Part shown: positions 45,946 through 54,145 of the stretch, one piece after another
Position numbering within the stretch: the first letter of the stretch is position 1
Layout of the letters: each line of letters opens with the position of its first letter
Assembly: GCF_003635165.1 (NCBI RefSeq)
Contig: NZ_ML058618.1
Coordinates: forward strand, 1 to 64,000
Direction of reading: 5' to 3'
DNA from: Burkholderia sp. Nafp2/4-1b
GTDB lineage: Bacteria > Pseudomonadota > Gammaproteobacteria > Burkholderiales > Burkholderiaceae
Length of the DNA: 64,000 nt
The notes under the pieces: model-generated
What the model saw: only the letters and a program-made list of their open reading frames with translations
Database searches by the model: none
What the model was told of the DNA's origin: nothing
Translations under genes and position numbers: made by a program

Positions 45946-47709
45946 TTACAGATCTTCCGATCCGAGCAGCATCTCGGTGATGCCCTTGCCGGCCTGTACC
46001 ATCGGCCAGACGTTTTCGGTCGGATCGGTCTGGAAGTCGAGAAACACGGTGCGGTCCTTCAGGCGCAGCGCTTCCTTCAGCGCCGGCTCCACATCCGAGG
46101 TCTTTTCGATCCGCAAGCCGACATGGCCGTACGCCTCGGCGAGCTTCACGAAGTCAGGCAGCGCATCCATGTACGAATGCGAATAGCGCTTGCTGTATTC
46201 GATCTGCTGCCACTGGCGAACCATGCCGAGATAGCGGTTGTTCAGCGAAATGATCTTCACGGGCGTGTCGTACTGCAGGCAGGTCGACAGTTCCTGGATG
46301 CACATCTGGATCGAGCCTTCGCCCGTGATGCACAGCACGTCGTCGTCCGGGTGCGCCATCTTGACGCCCATCGCTGCCGGCAGGCCGAAGCCCATCGTGC
46401 CGAGGCCGCCGGAGTTGATCCAGCGACGCGGCTTGTTGAAACGGTAGAACTGCGCTGCCCACATCTGGTGCTGGCCGACGTCCGAGCACACGAACGCGTT
46501 GCCGTCCGTCAGCTCCCACGCCTTTTCGACCACGTACTGCGGCTTGATGATCTCGCTTTCGCGGTCGAACTTCAGGCAGTCTTTCGAGCGCCAGCTTTCG
46601 ATGTCCTTCCACCATTGCGCGAGCGCTTCGGTGTCGGGGCCATGCTCGGCCGTCTGCAGCTGCTCGATCAGCTCCTTCAGCACTTCCTTCACGTCGCCGA
46701 CGATCGGAATGTCGACCTTCACGCGCTTCGAGATCGACGACGGGTCGATGTCGATGTGGATGATCTTGCGCGGACGCGACGCGAAGTGCGCCGGGTCGCC
46801 GATCACGCGGTCGTCGAAGCGGGCGCCGATCGCGATCAGCACGTCACAGTGCTGCATCGCCATGTTCGCTTCGTAGGTGCCGTGCATGCCGAGCATGCCG
46901 AGGAATTTCTTGTCCGACGCGCGATAGCCGCCGAGGCCCATCAGCGTGTTCGTGACCGGGTAGCCGAGCAGGTCGGCGAACTGGTTCAGTTCGCGCGCCG
47001 CGTCGGCGAGGATGATGCCGCCACCCGTGTAGATGTAAGGACGCTTCGCCGACAGCAACAGCGACACGGCCTTGCGGATCTGGCCCGAATGGCCCTTCGT
47101 GACGGGGTTGTACGACCGCAGCGACACGCTCTTGACCGGCTCGTACTGGCACGGGGTCTTGGAGATGTCCTTCGGAATGTCGATCAGAACCGGGCCGGGA
47201 CGGCCGGTGCGGGCGATGTAGAACGCCTTCTTGACGGTTTCCGCGAGGTCGCGCACGTCCTTCACGAGGAAGTTGTGCTTCACGCACGGACGCGTGATGC
47301 CGACCGTATCGCATTCCTGGAATGCGTCCTGGCCGATCGCGGCAGTCGGCACCTGGCCGCTGATCACGACCATCGGGATCGAATCCATGTAGGCCGTTGC
47401 GATGCCGGTCACCGCATTGGTGACACCGGGGCCGGACGTCACGAGACAGACGCCGACGTTGCCGGTGGAACGCGCATACGCATCGGCTGCGTGCACGGCC
47501 GCCTGTTCGTGGCGCACCAGCACGTGCTGAATCTTGTCCTGCTTGTAAAGCTCGTCGTAGATGTAAAGTACCGAGCCGCCGGGATAGCCCCAGATGAATT
47601 CGACGTTCTCGTCGGCCAGTGCCTTCATGAGCACGGTGGCGCCGATGGAGTCGCTATCGGGAGGGGAAAGGGGTTCCGACGTGGAGAATTCCGCGCTGGG
47701 CATGTTCAT
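45946..47709 (-). CDS. ilvB: Acetolactate synthase large (catalytic) subunit
   Basis: 587 residues. Thiamine-diphosphate enzyme: catalytic Glu68 in RHEQAAVHAADAYAR, FAD/central domain, and the C-terminal ThDP-Mg motif TGEGSIQMCIQELSTC then NNRYLGMVRQWQ. It condenses two pyruvates, or pyruvate with 2-oxobutyrate. ATG 47709 (MNMPSAEF) has AAAGGT upstream; ATG 47703 is close by. It could equally be called ilvI. Expression should begin at the promoter at 47856-47884, giving a leader of about 140 bases. Confidence 0.96.
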   Translation of the reverse strand: MNMPSAEFSTSEPLSPPDSDSIGATVLMKALADENVEFIWGYPGGSVLYIYDELYKQDKIQHVLVRHEQAAVHAADAYARSTGNVGVCLVTSGPGVTNAVTGIATAYMDSIPMVVISGQVPTAAIGQDAFQECDTVGITRPCVKHNFLVKDVRDLAETVKKAFYIARTGRPGPVLIDIPKDISKTPCQYEPVKSVSLRSYNPVTKGHSGQIRKAVSLLLSAKRPYIYTGGGIILADAARELNQFADLLGYPVTNTLMGLGGYRASDKKFLGMLGMHGTYEANMAMQHCDVLIAIGARFDDRVIGDPAHFASRPRKIIHIDIDPSSISKRVKVDIPIVGDVKEVLKELIEQLQTAEHGPDTEALAQWWKDIESWRSKDCLKFDRESEIIKPQYVVEKAWELTDGNAFVCSDVGQHQMWAAQFYRFNKPRRWINSGGLGTMGFGLPAAMGVKMAHPDDDVLCITGEGSIQMCIQELSTCLQYDTPVKIISLNNRYLGMVRQWQQIEYSKRYSHSYMDALPDFVKLAEAYGHVGLRIEKTSDVEPALKEALRLKDRTVFLDFQTDPTENVWPMVQAGKGITEMLLGSEDL

Positions 47710-47833
47710 TTTGACCTTTCGAATTTTCGGCAAAAAATTGATCGGGTGCTCTCTGCCGGGCTTGTGGCTCGGGTTCAAGCGGCGCGTCCAGTTTGAAGGG
47801 CGGGCTTCTTGGGCCAGCCTCAAATGAGACCAT
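47654..47833 (-). other. Upstream reading frame overlapping ilvB start
   Basis: A frame of 59 codons starts at ATG 47833, about 16 bases after the predicted ilvB start site, and ends at 47654 inside ilvB, in another frame. It contains no run of Ile, Leu or Val, so it is not an obvious attenuator peptide. If translated, its ribosomes would pass over the ilvB start, which could lower ilvB expression. Ribosome site is weak; it may be chance. Confidence 0.25.
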
Positions 47834-48061
47834 CACTTCATGTTGCGAATCGCTGACGATAGCGGGTCGCGATTGGGCCGTCAAGCAAAATATCCCGCAG
47901 CGCATCATCCGCCCCGCCCGGCGGCCCGCGCACGCTGCTGGCACGCAACGTACCGTGCTGCAACCGGTGCCAAGTCGCGCGAAAATTTGTTAGCATCCGC
48001 GGGTTTTACGAAATTTTTCGACCTTTCACACGCCGCAGTCCGCAGCGCATACCTTTACGGA
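47710..48061. other. Divergent ilvB / sigma factor intergenic region
   Basis: About 350 bases hold the ilvB promoter (47856-47884) and the upstream region of the sigma factor gene. From 47988 to 48022 there is an AT-rich patch with near-palindromic CGAAAATTT...AAATTTTTCG. I see no conserved gene other than the possible upstream frame of ilvB. Confidence 0.5.
47856..47884 (-). promoter_or_regulatory. ilvB: ilvB sigma-70 promoter
   Basis: On the minus strand TTGACG (47884-47879) and TATCGT (47861-47856) are separated by 17 bases. The -35 matches five of six consensus positions. Transcription would start near 47849. Confidence 0.7.
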
Positions 48062-48625
48062 ATGGCATCAGACAAGGAACTCGCCGACTTTCTGGCGGGC
48101 GTCGAAAGGCGCGCGTTCAAGCAGGCTGCGTACGCCGTGCGTGACGACGATGCGTCGCTCGACATCGTGCAGGACGCGATGATCAAGCTGGCGGAGAAAT
48201 ATGGCGACCGGCCGGCGGCCGAGCTGCCGCTGCTGTTCCAGCGGATCCTGCAGAACGCGATCCACGACTGGTTCCGCCGGCAGAAGGTCCGCAATACCTG
48301 GGTCACGCTGTTCTCGTCGCTCAACAACACGGACGACGACGACTTCGATCCACTGGAAACGCTCGAATCCGCGGACGACAATGCGGGTGTCGAGAGCACC
48401 GAGCACCGCCTCGAGCGGGAACAGGTTCTGGCCCTGATCGACGAAGAAATCCAGAAACTTCCGACGCGTCAACGGGAAGCGTTCCTGATGCGTTATTGGG
48501 AAGATATGGATGTCGCCGAGACTGCCGCCGCAATGGGGTGCTCCGAAGGCAGCGTCAAGACGCACTGCTCACGAGCCACCCACACCCTGGCGCAAGCGCT
48601 CAAGGCCAAAGGAATCACGCTATGA
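48062..48625 (+). CDS. ECF-like sigma-70 family RNA polymerase sigma factor
   Basis: 187 residues with sigma region 2 (DDDASLDIVQDAMIKLAEKY, then QNAIHDWFRRQKVRNTW) and region 4 (LPTRQREAFLMRYWEDMDVA then GCSEGSVKTHCSRATHTLAQ), and no region 1 or 3: the extracytoplasmic-function architecture. An acidic linker (DDDDFDPLETLESADDN) lies between. It is the first gene of a four-gene operon; its TGA overlaps the next ATG by four bases, typical of sigma/anti-sigma pairs. Start ATG 48062 has only a weak ribosome site. Confidence 0.88.
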   Translation: MASDKELADFLAGVERRAFKQAAYAVRDDDASLDIVQDAMIKLAEKYGDRPAAELPLLFQRILQNAIHDWFRRQKVRNTWVTLFSSLNNTDDDDFDPLETLESADDNAGVESTEHRLEREQVLALIDEEIQKLPTRQREAFLMRYWEDMDVAETAAAMGCSEGSVKTHCSRATHTLAQALKAKGITL

Positions 48626-49062
48626 GCTCCGCTCCCGTAAATCGAGAACTCGAATTCGCGCTGAAGGTTCGCCGCGCGCTGGACGAACGTGCCGCGGCGC
48701 TGCCTGACGCGACCACCGACCGTCTGGCCGTCGCGCGCCGGGCCGCGCTCGCGCGCAAGAAGCCGGAACCCGCGACCGCGCCGGTGTTCGTGCCCGCGTT
48801 CGCCGGTGCCGCCGGCGCGTACGGCACGCCGCCCGCGGGTCTCGCGCAGGCCGGCCGCCCGCCCGTGTCGTTCGCGCGCCGCCTGCTGCGCGCGTGGCCG
48901 CTCGCGCTGCTGCTCGCGGGGCTCGTCGGCATCGCGTATTGGGAAGACATGCAGCGCACCGCCGAACTCGCCGACATCGACGCGGCGATGCTCAGCGACG
49001 ACCTGCCGCTCAACGCGTATCTCGATCACGGGTTCAACGCGTATCTTTCGCACGCACGCTAA
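48622..49062 (+). CDS. DUF3619 membrane protein, candidate anti-sigma factor
   Basis: 146 residues. The cytoplasmic N-terminal half (about 90 residues) begins NRELEFALKVRRALDERAAA, followed by one transmembrane helix (AWPLALLLAGLVGIAYW) and a short periplasmic end. It overlaps the sigma gene stop by four bases (ATGA). One membrane span with a cytoplasmic helical head beside an ECF sigma factor is the arrangement of anti-sigma factors. No zinc-binding HXXXCXXC motif is visible, so it would not be a ZAS-type anti-sigma. Function is inferred from context. Confidence 0.7.
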   Translation: MSSAPVNRELEFALKVRRALDERAAALPDATTDRLAVARRAALARKKPEPATAPVFVPAFAGAAGAYGTPPAGLAQAGRPPVSFARRLLRAWPLALLLAGLVGIAYWEDMQRTAELADIDAAMLSDDLPLNAYLDHGFNAYLSHAR

Positions 49063-49088
49063 CAGACAATAACGAGGGGATCGCACGG

Positions 49089-49847
49089 GTGAGTCAGAAA
49101 CGCGGCCTGGCCGTATTTTTCGGATGCGTGATCGCGATTGCCGTTTCGTACGTCGCCACCTACTCCCGATTCAACCCGCCCCCCTCGACGGTCTCCGCCG
49201 CGGCCAGCAGCGCACCCGCGCCGACCTCGGCCGCGGCCGGGCTGGCCACCGAGCTCCCGCCGCTGCCTTTGCCGACCGCCAACGGCCCGCTGTCGTGGGC
49301 GCGCCTGACGCCCGCGCAACGCGAGGCGCTCGCGCCGTTCGCCGATCAATGGGATGGCTTCAGTGATGCGCGCAAGCGCAAATGGCTGAAGATCGCGTCG
49401 CGTTTCGCGAAGTTGACGCCCGATGCGCAAAAACACCTGCAGGACCGGATGTCCGAGTGGGCGCGGATGACACCCGAGCAGCGCCGCGTCGCACGCGAGA
49501 ATTACCAGAGCGCGAAGGAGCTGTCCGCGCAGGCGCGCGAGCGCGCGTGGAGGGCCTACCAGCAACTGCCCGAAGAGCAGAAGCAGCGCCTCGCCGCGAC
49601 CGAGCGCCGGCGCAAGCCGAGCGTCGTCAGCGCGCCGCCGACCGTCGCCGACCGCGACGTGCGCCGCCTCGTCAATTCGCACGAGCATCCGGCGAGCAAC
49701 GTCGCCGCGGCACCGGTGCCCGCCTCGCCCGGCGTCGGCACGCCGCCCGCCGCCTCGTCCACGTCGGGCACCGCGCCCGCACCCGCGCCGTCCGTCGTCA
49801 CCCCCGTGTCGCCGGCCGACGCGCCGTCGATGTTCAAGGGCTCCTGA
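49089..49847 (+). CDS. DUF3106 envelope protein, GTG start
   Basis: 252 residues. One N-terminal signal anchor (LAVFFGCVIAIAVSYVA). The middle (about 60-170) is helical and charged with repeated L-T-P-x-x-x-x motifs (LTPAQREALAPFADQWDGF, LTPDAQKHLQDRMSEWARMT), resembling the LTxxQ motifs of Spy/CpxP-like envelope stress proteins. The C-terminal 80 residues are Pro/Ala/Ser-rich. The GTG at 49089 has GAGGGG about nine bases upstream. In the operon of an ECF sigma factor, a periplasm-facing stress sensor is plausible but unproven. Confidence 0.7.
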   Translation: MSQKRGLAVFFGCVIAIAVSYVATYSRFNPPPSTVSAAASSAPAPTSAAAGLATELPPLPLPTANGPLSWARLTPAQREALAPFADQWDGFSDARKRKWLKIASRFAKLTPDAQKHLQDRMSEWARMTPEQRRVARENYQSAKELSAQARERAWRAYQQLPEEQKQRLAATERRRKPSVVSAPPTVADRDVRRLVNSHEHPASNVAAAPVPASPGVGTPPAASSTSGTAPAPAPSVVTPVSPADAPSMFKGS

Positions 49848-49853
49848 GCGACC

Positions 49854-50363
49854 GTGGCAAGCACGCCGGCCTCCGCAGCGCCAGCCGTCGCCGTGCCGTC
49901 CGTGCGACGGCGCCTCGCGGCGATGCTGTACGAAGCCGTGCTGCTGTTCGGCGTCGTGTTCTTCGCGGGCCTCGCGTTCAGCCTCGCGACGCAGCAGCGC
50001 AACGGCCTCGTCCATCACAACCTTCTCGCTGCATGGATCGCGCTCGTCGTCGGCGCGTACTTCGTGTGGTTCTGGACCCATGGCGGCCAGACGCTGCCGA
50101 TGAAGACCTGGCGGCTGCGGCTCGAATCATCGAGCGGCCGGCCGCTGAACGCCGGTCACGCGCTCGTCCGCTATGCGCTCGGCTGGCTGTGGTTCCTGCC
50201 GCCGCTCGCGCTGCATCCGCTGTTCGGCCTGTCGGTACCCGTCACGCTCGCACTCACCGCCGCGTGGATCGCAGCGTGGGCCGGCGCCGCCCGGCTGCAC
50301 GCCGATCGCCAGTTCCCGCACGACCGCATCGCGCGCACGCGCATCGTCGCGATTCCCCGCTGA
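49854..50363 (+). CDS. RDD family membrane protein
   Basis: 169 residues with about three or four transmembrane helices. The RDD signature is recognisable (RRRLAAMLYEAVLLFGVVFF, and TLPMKTWRLRLESSSGRPL); RDD proteins have unknown or transporter-linked functions, some acting as Na+/H+ antiporters. It starts with GTG seven bases after the DUF3106 stop and ends the four-gene operon. No terminator is obvious after it. Confidence 0.75.
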   Translation: MASTPASAAPAVAVPSVRRRLAAMLYEAVLLFGVVFFAGLAFSLATQQRNGLVHHNLLAAWIALVVGAYFVWFWTHGGQTLPMKTWRLRLESSSGRPLNAGHALVRYALGWLWFLPPLALHPLFGLSVPVTLALTAAWIAAWAGAARLHADRQFPHDRIARTRIVAIPR

Positions 50364-50655
50364 GCCGCCGCGCGGCCCGCGCAATGGCAACCGCAGCCGC
50401 ACCGTCGGCCGGCGCCGCCCCGGCCGCGCGCAGCGGCGCATCCATCTGACGAAATCCGTCGAAACCACCCGCACGACCGCCCCGCGTGGCTTGCCCGGCA
50501 ATCGCGCGCCTGTCGGTTCGACAGGTTACGCAACCCCGCCGCATTCACTGCTAAACACGTCGCAGCGACAGTAATAAGAACGTCTCGTGACTGTCATGGC
50601 ATGGTCACGCCCGCATGGCGCAATGCCTGTCATGTCAAATCGGCGCGAGTCATGC
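50364..50655 (+). other. Intergenic region with Pho-box-like sites
   Basis: 292 bases with no convincing gene. The last 90 bases contain CTGTCAT at 50591 and 50627 and an inverted CTGTC-like element (GCGACAGTA, 50565-50573), consistent with a phosphate-responsive promoter region for the PlcP-like gene. A possible GTG at 50587 and ATG codons at 50596 and 50623 are alternative starts of that gene. Confidence 0.5.
50591..50608 (+). promoter_or_regulatory. Pho-box-like direct repeat
   Basis: CTGTCAT (50591-50597), four bases, then TGGTCAC (50602-50608) match the 7-4-7 layout of a PhoB box (consensus CTGTCAT-N4-CTGTCAC): seven of seven and five of seven. A second CTGTCAT lies at 50627-50633, 36 bases on. 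The site is 48 bases before the preferred start of the PlcP-like gene. No strong -10 was found, so the evidence is the spacing and repeat match. Confidence 0.45.
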
Positions 50656-51591
50656 ATGGGCCAGAAAACGTCCGCGACCTCCCTGTTTCGTCAACCGCTC
50701 GGCGCCCGCGCCGTCACCGCCTTCCTGTCCGACTCGGCCGCGGCCGATGCGCTGTCGTCGCGCGAGCCGACGGCCGCGCACGCGATGCATGACGATCCGG
50801 AACCGTCCACGCATCGCTACCGCACGATCTGGCTGTCCGACATCCATCTCGGCTCGAGCGGCTGCCAGGCGCCGTACCTGCTCGACTTCCTGCGCCACAA
50901 CGATTCGGAGTACCTGTACCTCGTCGGCGACATCATCGACGGCTGGCAGCTGAAAAAGGGCTGGTACTGGCCGCAGGCGCACAACGACGTCGTGCAGAAG
51001 GTCCTGCGCAAGGCGCGCAAGGGCACCCAGGTGGTCTACATCCCGGGCAACCACGACGAAGGCGCGCGGCAGTTCTGCGACCTCGCGTTCGGCGACATCC
51101 AGGTGCGCGGCGAGGCGTTTCACACGACGCTCGCGGGCAAACGTTTGTGGATCGTGCACGGCGACCTGTTCGACGGCGTGATCCAGCACGCGAAATGGCT
51201 CGCGTATCTCGGCGACACGCTCTACACGCTGATCCTCGTGCTGAACCGCTGGTTCAACCGGATCCGCAGCCGGCTCGGCTTCCAGTACTGGTCGCTGTCG
51301 CAGTACCTGAAGCACCAGGTGAAGAACGCGGTGAACTTCATCTCGCAGTTCGAGACCGTGATGACCGACGAGGCGCGCCGCCGCGGCTGCGACGGCGTCG
51401 TGTGCGGACACATCCACAAGGCGGAGATCCGCGACATCGACGGCGTGCTGTACTGCAACGACGGCGACTGGGTCGAGAGCCTGTCCGCGCTGGTCGAAAC
51501 GATGGAAGGCGAACTGAAGATCGTCTACTGGACGGCGATGCGCACCGCGCCGTCCGCCGCCCCGTCGCGCAAGGCCAAGGCCACTGCCTGA
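50656..51591 (+). CDS. PlcP/LpxH-like calcineurin phosphoesterase
   Basis: About 311 residues. The metallophosphoesterase motifs are all present: LSDIHLGSSGCQ, VGDIIDGWQLKKGWYWPQ, YIPGNHDEGARQF, IVHGDLFDGVIQHAKW and VVCGHIHKAEI, and the C-terminal CNDGDWVESLSALVE. The sequence resembles PlcP (SMc00171 of Sinorhizobium), a phospholipase C that releases diacylglycerol from membrane phospholipids during phosphate starvation, more closely than E. coli LpxH. It is often annotated as UDP-2,3-diacylglucosamine diphosphatase. The next genes are a glycosyltransferase and a diacylglycerol kinase, as expected for lipid remodelling. Start is uncertain; 50656 or 50785. Confidence 0.75.
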   Translation: MGQKTSATSLFRQPLGARAVTAFLSDSAAADALSSREPTAAHAMHDDPEPSTHRYRTIWLSDIHLGSSGCQAPYLLDFLRHNDSEYLYLVGDIIDGWQLKKGWYWPQAHNDVVQKVLRKARKGTQVVYIPGNHDEGARQFCDLAFGDIQVRGEAFHTTLAGKRLWIVHGDLFDGVIQHAKWLAYLGDTLYTLILVLNRWFNRIRSRLGFQYWSLSQYLKHQVKNAVNFISQFETVMTDEARRRGCDGVVCGHIHKAEIRDIDGVLYCNDGDWVESLSALVETMEGELKIVYWTAMRTAPSAAPSRKAKATA

Positions 51592-51621
51592 CACAACCCC
51601 ACTTACAGGACACATGCCGCG

Positions 51622-52656
51622 ATGAAGATCATGATCGTCACCGACGCGTGGGAACCGCAGGTCAACGGCGTCGTGCGCACGCTGAAGAGCACCTCCCGCG
51701 AACTCACCGCGCTCGGCCACCGCGTCGAAATGCTGACGCCGCTGGAATTCCGCACGGTGCCCTGCCCGACCTACCCCGAGATCCGCCTGTCGATCCTGCC
51801 GTACCGCAAGCTGCGCGCGCGGATCGATGCGTTCGCACCCGATGCGCTGCACATCGCGACCGAAGGCCCGCTCGGCCTTGCCGCGCGACGCTATGCGCGC
51901 TCGCGCAAGCTGCCGTACACGACCGCGTATCACACACGCTTTCCGGAATACGTGCAGGCGCGCTTCGGGATCCCGCTGTCGGCGACCTACAAGTTCCTGC
52001 ACTGGTTCCATGGCCCGTCGCTGGCGGTGATGGCGCCGACCCCGGTCGTGAAGCAGGATCTGGAGAAGTTCGGCTTCACGAACGTCGTGCTGTGGACGCG
52101 CGGCGTCGATCTCGACATCTTCCGGCCGATGGAGTCGAAGGTCCTCAATACCGCGCGGCCGATCTTCCTGTACGTGGGCCGCGTCGCGATCGAGAAGAAC
52201 GTCGAGGCGTTCCTGCGCCTCGACCTGCCCGGCTCGAAATGGGTCGCGGGCGAAGGTCCGGCGCTTGCCGAGCTGAAGTCGCGCTATCCGGAAGCGAACT
52301 ATCTCGGCGTGCTGTCCCAAGCCGAGCTCGCCAAGGTGTATGCTGCGGCCGACGTGTTCGTGTTCCCGAGTCGCACCGACACGTTCGGCCTCGTGCTGCT
52401 GGAGGCGCTCGCGTGCGGCACGCCGGTTGCCGCGTACCCCGTGACGGGTCCGATCGACGTGCTCGCCGGAGGCGACGCCGGCGCGATGCACGACGACCTG
52501 CAGGAGGCCTGCCTCGAGGCGCTGAAGATCGAACGCGAGACGGCCCGCGCGTGGGCCGAACGCTTCTCGTGGCGCGCGGCGTCCGAGCAGTTCGTGTCGC
52601 ATCTGAAGCCGCTGCCGAAGACCGCGTACTCGCCCCCCGAAGGTGCCGCCGTTTGA
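51622..52656 (+). CDS. Glycosyltransferase family 4, lipid-remodelling (Agt) candidate
   Basis: 344 residues, GT-B fold. The N-terminal half starts KIMIVTDAWEPQVNGVVRTL; the C-terminal half has FVFPSRTDTFGLVLLEALAC, the conserved nucleotide-sugar site with the E-X7-E pattern. Relatives near plcP genes are Agt-type enzymes that put sugars on diacylglycerol to make phosphorus-free glycolipids. It lies 30 bases after the phosphoesterase and its TGA overlaps the next start (TTGA), so the three proteins are made together. Actual sugar and acceptor are not known. Confidence 0.8.
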   Translation: MKIMIVTDAWEPQVNGVVRTLKSTSRELTALGHRVEMLTPLEFRTVPCPTYPEIRLSILPYRKLRARIDAFAPDALHIATEGPLGLAARRYARSRKLPYTTAYHTRFPEYVQARFGIPLSATYKFLHWFHGPSLAVMAPTPVVKQDLEKFGFTNVVLWTRGVDLDIFRPMESKVLNTARPIFLYVGRVAIEKNVEAFLRLDLPGSKWVAGEGPALAELKSRYPEANYLGVLSQAELAKVYAAADVFVFPSRTDTFGLVLLEALACGTPVAAYPVTGPIDVLAGGDAGAMHDDLQEACLEALKIERETARAWAERFSWRAASEQFVSHLKPLPKTAYSPPEGAAV

Positions 52657-53189
52657 AACGAGACCTGAACGACAAGATCCCGCCCCCTGCCGCCACGGCA
52701 CAACTGCATCGTCCGTTCGACGAAGACGAGCCGCATGCCGACGCGGACGTGCACCCGCACGAACCGCTCGGCCCCGACGACCGCCTGGCGCCGCTGCCGC
52801 CGAACCCGTACAAGCGCCACCGCGGCATCACGCGCGCGTGGTACGCGCTCAAGCATTCGCTGAACGGGTTTCGCGTCGCGATCCGCGAGGAGAGCGCGTT
52901 TCGCCAGGAGCTCACGCTCGCCGCGCTGATGCTGCCGATCGGGGCGTTCTCGCCGGTTCCGGCCGCGTCGCGCGCGCTGCTGATCGCATCGGTGCTGCTG
53001 GTGCTGATCGTCGAGCTGCTGAACTCGAGCGTCGAGGCCGCGATCGACCGCATCTCGCTCGAGCGTCACGAATTGTCGAAGCGCGCGAAGGACCTCGGCA
53101 GCGCGGCGGTCACGGTCGCGCTGTTCGCGTGCGTGACGACGTGGGGCTTCGTGCTCGGGCCGGTCGTTGCGGGCTGGCTCGGCTTCTAG
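52653..53189 (+). CDS. dgkA: Diacylglycerol kinase, TTG start
   Basis: 178 residues. The C-terminal 120 residues are a DgkA membrane domain with three helices; EESAFRQELTLAALM and VLIVELLNSSVEAAIDRISL carry the metal and ATP-binding glutamates and the core motif E-L-L-N-S-S-x-E-A. The N-terminal 55 residues are an extra acidic, proline-rich cytoplasmic segment absent from E. coli DgkA. It converts diacylglycerol to phosphatidate. TTG at 52653 overlaps the glycosyltransferase stop. In this cluster it would recycle diacylglycerol that the glycosyltransferase does not use. Confidence 0.9.
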   Translation: MKRDLNDKIPPPAATAQLHRPFDEDEPHADADVHPHEPLGPDDRLAPLPPNPYKRHRGITRAWYALKHSLNGFRVAIREESAFRQELTLAALMLPIGAFSPVPAASRALLIASVLLVLIVELLNSSVEAAIDRISLERHELSKRAKDLGSAAVTVALFACVTTWGFVLGPVVAGWLGF

Positions 53190-53392
53190 GGGTTTCCGGC
53201 GGCCGCGCCCCGCGGCGCTCGCGTGCGGCGGTGCAGCACGCCGCCGCGTGCATTGCGTACACGAAATGCGCCCGATGCAAGGAAACAGCGGTTTATAATC
53301 GTCCGCTAGACTCAGAACAGCAACCCGCGCCGGACGAATCTCGCAGCATCGATTGCAGCGCCCGCCGTCCGGCACACACAGGGCCGGACGAC

Positions 53393-54145
53393 ATGGAAGC
53401 GAAACCTCCCCGCCGCACGCGCGAACGGATTCTCGAGTTGTCGTTGAAACTCTTCAACGAGATCGGCGAGCCGAACGTCACCACCACGACGATCGCCGAG
53501 GAAATGGAAATCAGTCCAGGCAACCTGTACTACCATTTCCGCAACAAGGACGACATCATCAACAGCATCTTCGCGCAGTTCGAGCAGCAGATCGAACGGC
53601 GGCTGCGCTTCCCCGAAGATCACCGTCCGACGATCGACGAAACCTGGTCGTACTTGCAGTACATGGCCGATTTCATGTGGACCTACCGGTTCCTGTATCG
53701 CGACCTCAACGACCTGCTCGCACGCAACCGCACGCTCGAGACGCACTTCAAGCAGATCATCAGCCACAAGGTGCGCTTCGCGCACGACATGTGCGAACTG
53801 CTCGTGTCCGACGCGGAAATGGTCGCGACGCCCGCCGAGATCGAAGTGATCGCCACCAACATGGCCGTGATCTCGACGTACTGGCTGTCGTATCAATACG
53901 TGATGCACCCACGCAAGTACAACGACCAGGACGCGATTCGCGAAGAACTGCACCAGGTGAGCATGCACGTGATCTCGGTCATGGCTCCGTACCTGCGCGG
54001 CCGGTCGCGCCAGCTGTTCGACGATCTCGTGTCCGGCAAGCTGCCCAAGCGCCAGTTCACCGACTACCTGCCGCCGCGCGACGGTTCGCCCCGCCCCGCG
54101 GGCAGCCCGGTCGCGGTCAGGGCCGCCGCGAAGGATCCGAAATAA
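53393..54145 (+). CDS. TetR/AcrR family transcriptional regulator
   Basis: 250 residues. The N-terminal TetR DNA-binding domain is clear: TRERILELSLKLFNEIGEPN, TTIAEEMEISPGNLYYHF, KDDIINSIF. The C-terminal ligand domain (about residues 80-200) is rich in aromatics, MADFMWTYRFLYRDLNDL. The last residues are disordered. Its TAA shares one base with the ATG of the LOG gene (TAATG), so the two are coupled. Ligand and targets cannot be named; it might regulate itself and the downstream genes. Confidence 0.88.
   Translation: MEAKPPRRTRERILELSLKLFNEIGEPNVTTTTIAEEMEISPGNLYYHFRNKDDIINSIFAQFEQQIERRLRFPEDHRPTIDETWSYLQYMADFMWTYRFLYRDLNDLLARNRTLETHFKQIISHKVRFAHDMCELLVSDAEMVATPAEIEVIATNMAVISTYWLSYQYVMHPRKYNDQDAIREELHQVSMHVISVMAPYLRGRSRQLFDDLVSGKLPKRQFTDYLPPRDGSPRPAGSPVAVRAAAKDPK

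Noticed and set aside
44164..47796. Stop-free frame of 1210 codons opposite ilvB, ilvH and ilvC
   Set aside because: Antisense to three clear enzymes; composition typical of a GC-rich shadow frame.
47709..47823. Leader peptide for ilvB in the frame in line with ilvB
   Set aside because: It has no cluster of Leu, Ile or Val codons and starts at TTG without a ribosome site.
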